Part shown: positions 57,754 through 64,000 of the stretch, in pieces
Numbering within the stretch: position 1 is the stretch's first letter
How the letters are laid out: the number at the start of each line of letters is the position of its first letter
NCBI GenBank assembly: GCA_003255025.1
Contig: QANY01008030.1
Location: 300,542-364,541, forward strand
Reading direction: 5' to 3'
Length of the DNA stretch: 64,000 bases
Source: Datisca glomerata
Taxonomy: Eukaryota; Streptophyta; Magnoliopsida; Cucurbitales; Datiscaceae
Position numbers and translations under genes: made by a program
The notes under the pieces: model-generated
The model's input: the letters and a program-made list of their open reading frames with translations, nothing else
Database searches by the model: none
Told to the model about the DNA's origin: nothing

Positions 57754-57947
57754 ATAAATGATGAAGCCGAAACTCGTATTTTCTCTCTGTGCTATCATGA
57801 CCCTTGATCAAAATCACGTTCTTAATCGGCCTGACTTGATGGAAAAACTCTGCAACCTCATGTTTATTTATCCAATTTGGTAAATTGCCAACGAAAATCT
57901 TACCCTCTTGTAGAAATTGAACCACTTCCCCACCCGCATTTCTCTCC
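57754..57947 (-). pseudogene. RRM-domain relic of a PPR4-type gene
   Basis: The minus strand reads ERNAGGEVVQFLQEGKIFVG, then NLPNWINKHEVAEFFHQVRP and IKNVILIKGHDSTERKYEF. After a frameshift it continues with FGFIIYSDG. IFVGNLP and FGFIIY are RNP2- and RNP1-like motifs of an RNA-recognition motif. The wording around them (VVQFLQEGKIFVGNLP, ENVILIKGH) is that of the N-terminal RRM of PPR4 (Arabidopsis At5g04810-type), a chloroplast protein for rps12 trans-splicing. No PPR repeats follow, so this is an isolated pseudogene fragment. Confidence 0.6.
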
Positions 57948-58779
57948 GTGTAGCAAAGTTTTCGTGAAGAATAGAGCCCAGGGAAGAATAGAGCCCAGGG
58001 AAGAATTTACTTTCTCTCCTCTTCAATTCTTGTTCATCTTAATTTAATTTGATGCTTTTTTATGTTTATGTCACACATTGGTTAGATTATAGTTTAGTTT
58101 GATGTTTGCCATTTTTGCAGAGTGGGAAATAAAAGAGGGTTCCGCACCATTTTATAAATTCCTTAGGCGGCTAATCACATCTATAAATAGGGCATTCCAT
58201 AGTTCAAGCAAATTGATTTTTTCAAGGGAGAATCGAAAAATATCTATAACAATAGTTTGCATTAAATATTGGAAAACTATTGTAATATCATTACTCTACT
58301 AAAAATTATATATTTAACCTTCAAATTTTAGTCTCTACTTATATTGATATTCCATACACCCAACGGAAAAAGCATATAACATAGGAACCAAAACTAGAAG
58401 ATGGTGAAGTGACAATTTATGTACTGTTCTTAAAATAGGAGAACTATCTGCAGCACACTCTTACTTTCTCTTTAATTTTTGAATAAAAAATTTATGGTTA
58501 AATAGATATTTACGAGTCGTAAATATATTTTAACTTGTTGAGTTTGGAGATGCAATATACTTTGTTGCATATTTGTGTGGTTAATAATAATTTTATTAGT
58601 GGTAACATATTATTAACATATACAATCCGCAGGATACAACGTACTATGATCTATATTAATTCTAGCATTGTAAACAATCAACTCAATATCATATGAATGT
58701 ATGTCTAACAAGTACAAAACGTATTTCATAAGTCAAAGTGAAAATAAGAACATAACTAATTATATGTTTACAAAATAAA
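57948..58779. other. No gene; includes an 18-bp direct duplication
   Basis: GAAGAATAGAGCCCAGGG is present twice in tandem at about 57967-58002. The rest is AT-rich. Confidence 0.45.
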
Positions 58780-59590
58780 AATGTATGCCTCACTTATTCA
58801 CCTCATATTGATTTCTCAATCCCCAAGAGTTTAGCTACTAGTTATTCTCTATATTGTTATGTAAATAAAAAAAAGATTATTACTTAGTGAAACGCTTAAG
58901 TATATTGTAGTTTAGACATCATGCAAGATATACATGTGGTTAATAATATGCTTACAAGTTGTAAACTTACTGTGAACCTAGGGATTCTGTAAGTGCAACA
59001 TACTCTAATAAATATCAATTCCAACGTTGTTAGTCTTGTTCATCCTTTTTTTCTGAAATAAAAAATATTATTGAGTGGAACAATTAATTTTTGTATATTG
59101 TCATGTTGTTATTGAGCCAAAATATGTGTGTGATTAATTATATTAAGTTTAGTTCTTTCATTTACGAGTGATATTAACTAAAAACATTGTCATTAACAAT
59201 AAATTTTATGTACTGATTTGTGATAAACTTCATTTTTCATTTGTTTTCCTTCTTTTCAAAGATGGAGATTGAGCCTTACTTATTTAGCTCATCTTGATTC
59301 CTCATTCCACAAGAGTTTAGCTACTAGTTATTTCCAATTATAATTTTGTTTAATATTTTCTGTATTCATATGTAAATAAAAAATTATAAACTTAATGGAA
59401 TGCTTAAGTGCATACTGTCTTTTAGACATTGCGCAAAATATGTGAGTGGTTAATAATAAGTTTACAAGTTGTAAAATACTATTAACCTAGGGATTCTATA
59501 AATGTAACATACTATAATGAATATCAATTTCAACATTGGTAGTCGTGTATCCATTTTTTCTGAAATGAAAAATATTACTTAGTGGAAAAA
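58780..59590. repeat. Two diverged tandem copies of about 490-510 bp
   Basis: CAAGAGTTTAGCTACTAGTT at 58824 and 59310, and CCTAGGGATTCT at 58977 and 59486, show a direct duplication. Shared CTTACAAGTTGTAAA and AATATCAATT(C/T)CAAC blocks lie between. Spacing differs by indels. A weaker third copy may begin near 58540. Confidence 0.65.
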
Positions 59591-62110
59591 TGAACCTTTT
59601 ATACCGTGTTGATATTGAACAAAAAATGTTTGTGGTTGACAAGATTTTATTAACATATGCAGTTTGCAAATGCAATTCAGAATTTCATTAACTCTCAATT
59701 TTCATTAACTCAAGTTTAAACTCTGAAATTTCATTAACTCTGAATTTTTTATTGTTTAAATCTGAATTTTTATTATTTACTAAAAAAAATGGAAGAAGCC
59801 CTATTCTCTCTTAGGTCTTCTTCTTTAAAAGCCACAAGCTCGATTTGGTCTCGATTTCATCACCAAAATCTAGCGATATTGTTAAACTTAGTTAATAGTT
59901 TTCTTAGTTTTGATTTTTTTTCTTTGTTATGTGAATGATATTCTGAATTCTTTGTTTTCTTTATTAAGTAAATGATATATTGATTGTTAATTTTTTTCTT
60001 TGTTTTATATTTCATTTTAGGTATTGTTAAATTCTTAAGGAATTATCCGACTGGTTTGAACCTCATTTACCTTTTTCTAGGCTTGATTTACACGTTCAAA
60101 GTAGTGACCCAAGGATTGTTGCAATGCCAGAGCAAGTGATATAAAGAAAAGAGAGAACAACGAGAAATCGAATTGGTTTATACATCAAGATAGGGAATGA
60201 CCTTATCTCTCCCTTTGCAGCTCCAAACAAAGTGCAGAAATTTAGAAGTAAAATCCTAATTCAGATTGCAAAATCCCAATTCAGTAATCGCATAACCGTA
60301 AATAAACATCACATATACAAAATCGTGCAAAGAAAGCCAAATTTACATCGCAAATGCAAGATCTCAACTCCGTAATCGCAAAACAACCAGAAATCACATC
60401 AAGAAACCACAAAATGGGGACGGGAATCGCAAAATCGCAACAAAAGAGAAAATTTATAAGAATGACTTGAACACAATTTTAAAGTTTCTTCAACAATTTG
60501 GACAAACCTAGCCCACGCCCCTTTCCCTTTTTATCTGTTATTTTGTCATGTATGAGTCATTTTTACAACTATAATAATAGAGTCATTGTTACCAATTATT
60601 TATATAATGGAGCTACCTATGCCATAAGCCCTAGAATATTTTTCTAAGTATATGATCCACTTGCACTTGAAACGAGCACCAAAGAGGCATGGGTCTTAGT
60701 ATGGACCTCATTCTCTCAAATGATATGAACCAAGCGCAACAACCCAAGACTGAATTGAGGCCGATATGCCGGATATATGTCGAAGCCGAGAGCCCCACGT
60801 ATAGCCCAATACTAGCTGTATGGCCTAGTTAATCTTATGTGGAATGTGTGAGCTCCGCAAGTCAAGTCCCAAGGCCCGACAACTTAAAATGATTCTTGTC
60901 AAGGCTAAGTCCATACCTTAACTGCTGATTGACATGAGATTAAGGTAATTATATTAAATAAATAAGTTTTGAAAGTCATTTTAAAAAGTAGCAATTTTTT
61001 AAAATTTAGGTAAATAATTAAGTTTTCTTACCACGTCATCAATCATTGTTTAACGAAATTATGATGAAACGATTTTACCCTTATTTTTTGTTTACAGATT
61101 TTGTATCTGATTTTGCACAAGCTTTTAGTTAATTAAATCACTGATAATTAATGGTTCAAATTTGAATTTGATTCCTGTTGATTCTTTTATTAATTAAATC
61201 ACCATGATAATTAATGATTGAATCTCCTTTCTTAATATCAGTAAAATTCAGTTAATGCAAGATTCTATCAAACTAATGATATCATCAATACCTACTAATT
61301 AGCAAATTGCAAGGAAAAAATTGATTGCCTTGTTTATCTTCATTGTTCATTATCCATAAATAAATCTAAAGCTCCATTGTTGATTTCTTCATTAGAGATT
61401 CAAGCATGGAAGGTTTGTTTTTTGTTTCACAATTACTGAGTTATCATCATATTATTCATCATTCTTTTTCATTGATTAATCTATTTTCATGCACTGTTTT
61501 TTGGAATTATCAATAGTTAGTTTGAAAAAAAGATGGTTACTGACTGTATATCAACGGTTATAAATAATTGAATACATTATAGATAACTTGAAAGTATATC
61601 AACGATTGAAAGGGTAATATATACTAATTATTGAAGTAATAGTAGTAAATCAAATAGTTGATATTGTATAATAAACACATAATATGGAGTTTTGAATTTG
61701 TTGACTTTCATTTAATTTTCATAAGCATATATTTCAGGCAATCTAAAGATGGGTTTAGAGTTTGTTGATAGACGAGATCAATTATCCTACAATATTTTGT
61801 TATTTTTTTAGTTTTCAGTTGATTGGTTGATGATAGGTGATGTGAGATATTTTTACTAGGGTTAATGGCGGTTTACTCAAGTCAGTTTTTTCCTAAAATC
61901 ATTGATTGGTAGTTTTCAAGGAATATTTGAGCGGGATTGAAGTAATTTTAATTTATTTTAGTGGTTTTGGTAGAGGGGTTATTGTGTTTTAATTTTCAAA
62001 ATTTTTAGTAATAATTACTTCCTTAAATCAAGCATCTTTCAAACTAGTATATCATCTACACACCACTGATATACCCGAAAACCCTTCAAAAACACTATAT
62101 TTAGATTATG
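59591..62110. other. AT-rich sequence, no gene
   Basis: No gene recognised. 60700-60910 is less AT-rich and may be repeat-derived. Confidence 0.35.
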
Positions 62111-62214
62111 ATCATTTTAGTCTAAAATTATTGACAAATTAAGAAACTCGCTATTCAGATTAGGGTCATTTTAGTCTAAAATTATTGACAAATTAAGAAA
62201 TTTACTATTTACCG
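62111..62214. repeat. 54-bp tandem duplication
   Basis: TCATTTTAGTCTAAAATTAT followed by TGACAAATTAAGAAA is present twice at a 54-bp spacing, nearly identical. Confidence 0.75.
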
Positions 62215-62975
62215 AAAAACTACTATTCCTTAAAACAACCCCCTAAAGTTTTCTATTCTGTAGAATTTCTCATAAGGTATATGGGTTTTGCATCCATCTA
62301 ATCATAAACATCCTCAAAATTAAACATTTATTCAATCATAAAACATCAAACAAATTAAACATCCATTCATCGTAAAACATCCACAAAATATTCTAGAATT
62401 AAACACCCATCAAGCCAATAGTGTTTGTTCATTGAGTTGGTTGGTCCCCTAGATAGCTTGATGCACCATTTAGAACAATGTTCTACTTGACTTTCTGATT
62501 ACTTGCTTACCAAGGCATGTCAATCATGCTAAGATTGTGATGCTGATTGTGATTGATACTTATTGTGATTGATACTTGCTTACCATTGGATCAGTAATTG
62601 ATACTTATTGTGATTGTTAAACTGCTTGTGATATAGAAACCATTGGATTAGCAGTTGATTGTGATGTTGTAGCCTACAAAAACTAAGTATGATGTAAAAA
62701 AATAGTGTAATACAACATAATTATGTGTAAAAACACATTGCAATACAAAATTAAGTGTAAAATGGAGGTAGCCGTGATTGTCCACTTCTCCTATTACATG
62801 TCCGTTAGTTATATCTCAATTCACCACTTTGTTTACAATTCATTAGTATACCAGCCCTTAACCTACTATTATTTGGCATTGTTGTGGGTCTATGAGGTTA
62901 ATCAACCTCCATTGTCCTCAACTTTTTATGTGTCCTAAGTTGCTTATGGTAAATGAAGGAATTACTAGTGGTTTA
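62215..62975. other. Flank of the MULE relic, no gene
   Basis: Contains short repeats (AAACATCC... and TTGTGATTGATACT...), possibly derived from the transposon 3' region. Confidence 0.35.
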
Positions 62976-63960
62976 CTATTTGGGCCACTGTTCAGAACTG
63001 GTCATGGGGCTAATCGCAAGTGCATTTGTCTTCAAATAAGCCTCATTCCTATAGCAACAGTCAACATATGCAAGAGGATCATCTAATTTGAAACACATGG
63101 CAGATATGACATGACAACAAGGTATACTAGTGAGCTCTCATTTCTTACAAGTACAAGTCCTTGCTTTCAAGTTCACTACACTTACTGCCCCACTAGCATG
63201 AAATACTTCAAACTTTCTTGCTCCTTCCCATACAGGTAGGCAAAAAGCACTCTTTATTTTAGTCTCCTCAACAAGTGCAAATATATTTAGAGCCACATCC
63301 CAATTCCACTCTGAAACACTCTCTTTTCTTTGCCATTCACATCATTTAATATAATCTAATTTTTCAGGCATCGTCATTCTCTTTTCTTTGATAACATATC
63401 ACACTTGGAGAAGGGTGGAAGTGAGACCTAATCTAAGCAACACTAGGCTTTACAAACAATCATTGATGTTCAGACTTTAATTTCTCCATTTTAGACAAAA
63501 AATGATGTGGTACTGTTGTTGCCCTAGCACAACTCCACAATCTGTATATGAAGCTAGCCCTTTCAATTCTTATTAAACATTGGCGTACAGAATCACTGCC
63601 ATGATTCTCGGTTATCCACCTCCACAACTGCATAAGCAATTAGGAATAATAAGTTATTCCTATCTATGCCTTTGTAGTAGTAATTGTCTTGGATGAGGAT
63701 CTTTGATGTGACACCCCTCCAGACCAATCACTGGTCTACAACTCTCTTTAAAATCCTTCTTACGAACCCCCCTCCCCCCAAAGAAAAATAAAGTCTTTAG
63801 AATTTAGGTCTCCCACCTCTACCAGCTTTAATTTTCATGACAACAGAACTATCATTGTTCGCTCGTTGAAGCTCATCAATATAATCTACAGTTGAGAATA
63901 TTTGTCATTACATGAGCTTGAATTATAAGTGTTTGCCTTTTTGATCCTTCAAACTTACAT
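62976..63960 (-). pseudogene. MuDR-type (MULE) transposase relic
   Basis: Minus-strand reading, in order: DYIDELQRANNDSSVVMKIK; CRPVIGLEGCHIKDPHPRQL; NNLLFLIAYAVVEVDNRESW; KLDYIK...EWNWDVALNIF; FEVFHASGAVSVVNLKARTC, then TCKK with a stop where Trp is expected; LTSIPCCHVISAMCFKLDDP; AYVDCCYRNEAYL; and AISPMTSSEQWPK. This is the order of plant MURA-like transposases: the DDE core followed by a SWIM zinc finger (CxC...CxH). The first catalytic Asp in the GLDGC block reads Glu, and several stops and shifts are present. It continues past the right edge of the window. Confidence 0.75.
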
Positions 63961-64000
63961 AGTTGATGCTAACACCATAAGATGTTGCCATATAATATTT

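Overview
This window is plant nuclear DNA, most likely from a eudicot. It is AT-rich, has GT-AG introns and plant-type TATA boxes, and carries degenerate Ty1/copia, Ty3/gypsy, LINE, CACTA and Mutator-type elements. Three loci look like live host genes, and everything else is repeat-derived or empty. I could not determine the species. There is one 380-base assembly gap at 13621-14000.

Layout: 1-5.6 kb holds two degenerate gypsy relics: an LTR with primer site and a broken reverse transcriptase on the plus strand, and a gag-like relic on the minus strand. At 7.0-7.5 kb is an antisense copia gag relic. At 7758-12287 is a structurally complete but defective copia element with LTRs, primer site, polypurine tract and a 5-bp target duplication. 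From 12.8 to 14.4 kb lie an Ogre-like LTR piece, the gap, and a 161-bp tandem repeat running out of the gap. At 15.7-20.9 kb there are two copies of a CACTA element that carry a captured fragment of DAHP synthase, with a coiled-coil gene fragment between them. At 26.3-30.9 kb is a Tat-type gypsy relic with a tandem-repeat block. At 33-40.5 kb are CACTA and LINE remnants, a duplicated segment and a second broken copia element. At 43.6-46.2 kb are two long fold-back repeats. At 50.6-52.9 kb is an element with long inverted ends that contains an array of 42-bp palindromic repeats. At 55.4-56.2 kb is a copia 3' end, at 57.8 kb a relic of a PPR4-type RRM domain, and at 63-64 kb a MuDR-type transposase relic.

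The main result concerns two of the host genes. The gene at 23430-24638 encodes only the N-terminal 4,6-dehydratase half of plant UDP-rhamnose synthase (RHM). The gene at 41800-42833 encodes only the C-terminal 3,5-epimerase/4-reductase half. They lie 17 kb apart in the same orientation. They share 5' leader sequence, an intron just before the start codon, and similar first codons (MSTTY / MANTY). The simplest reading is a tandem duplication of a fused RHM gene followed by reciprocal loss of one domain from each copy. This would give a two-gene UDP-glucose to UDP-rhamnose pathway, with the first protein making UDP-4-keto-6-deoxyglucose and the second converting it to UDP-rhamnose.

The third host gene (46667-48625, minus strand) is an intact DAYSLEEPER-like domesticated hAT transposase. 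It appears to have a long 5'-UTR intron and a telo-box in its first exon.
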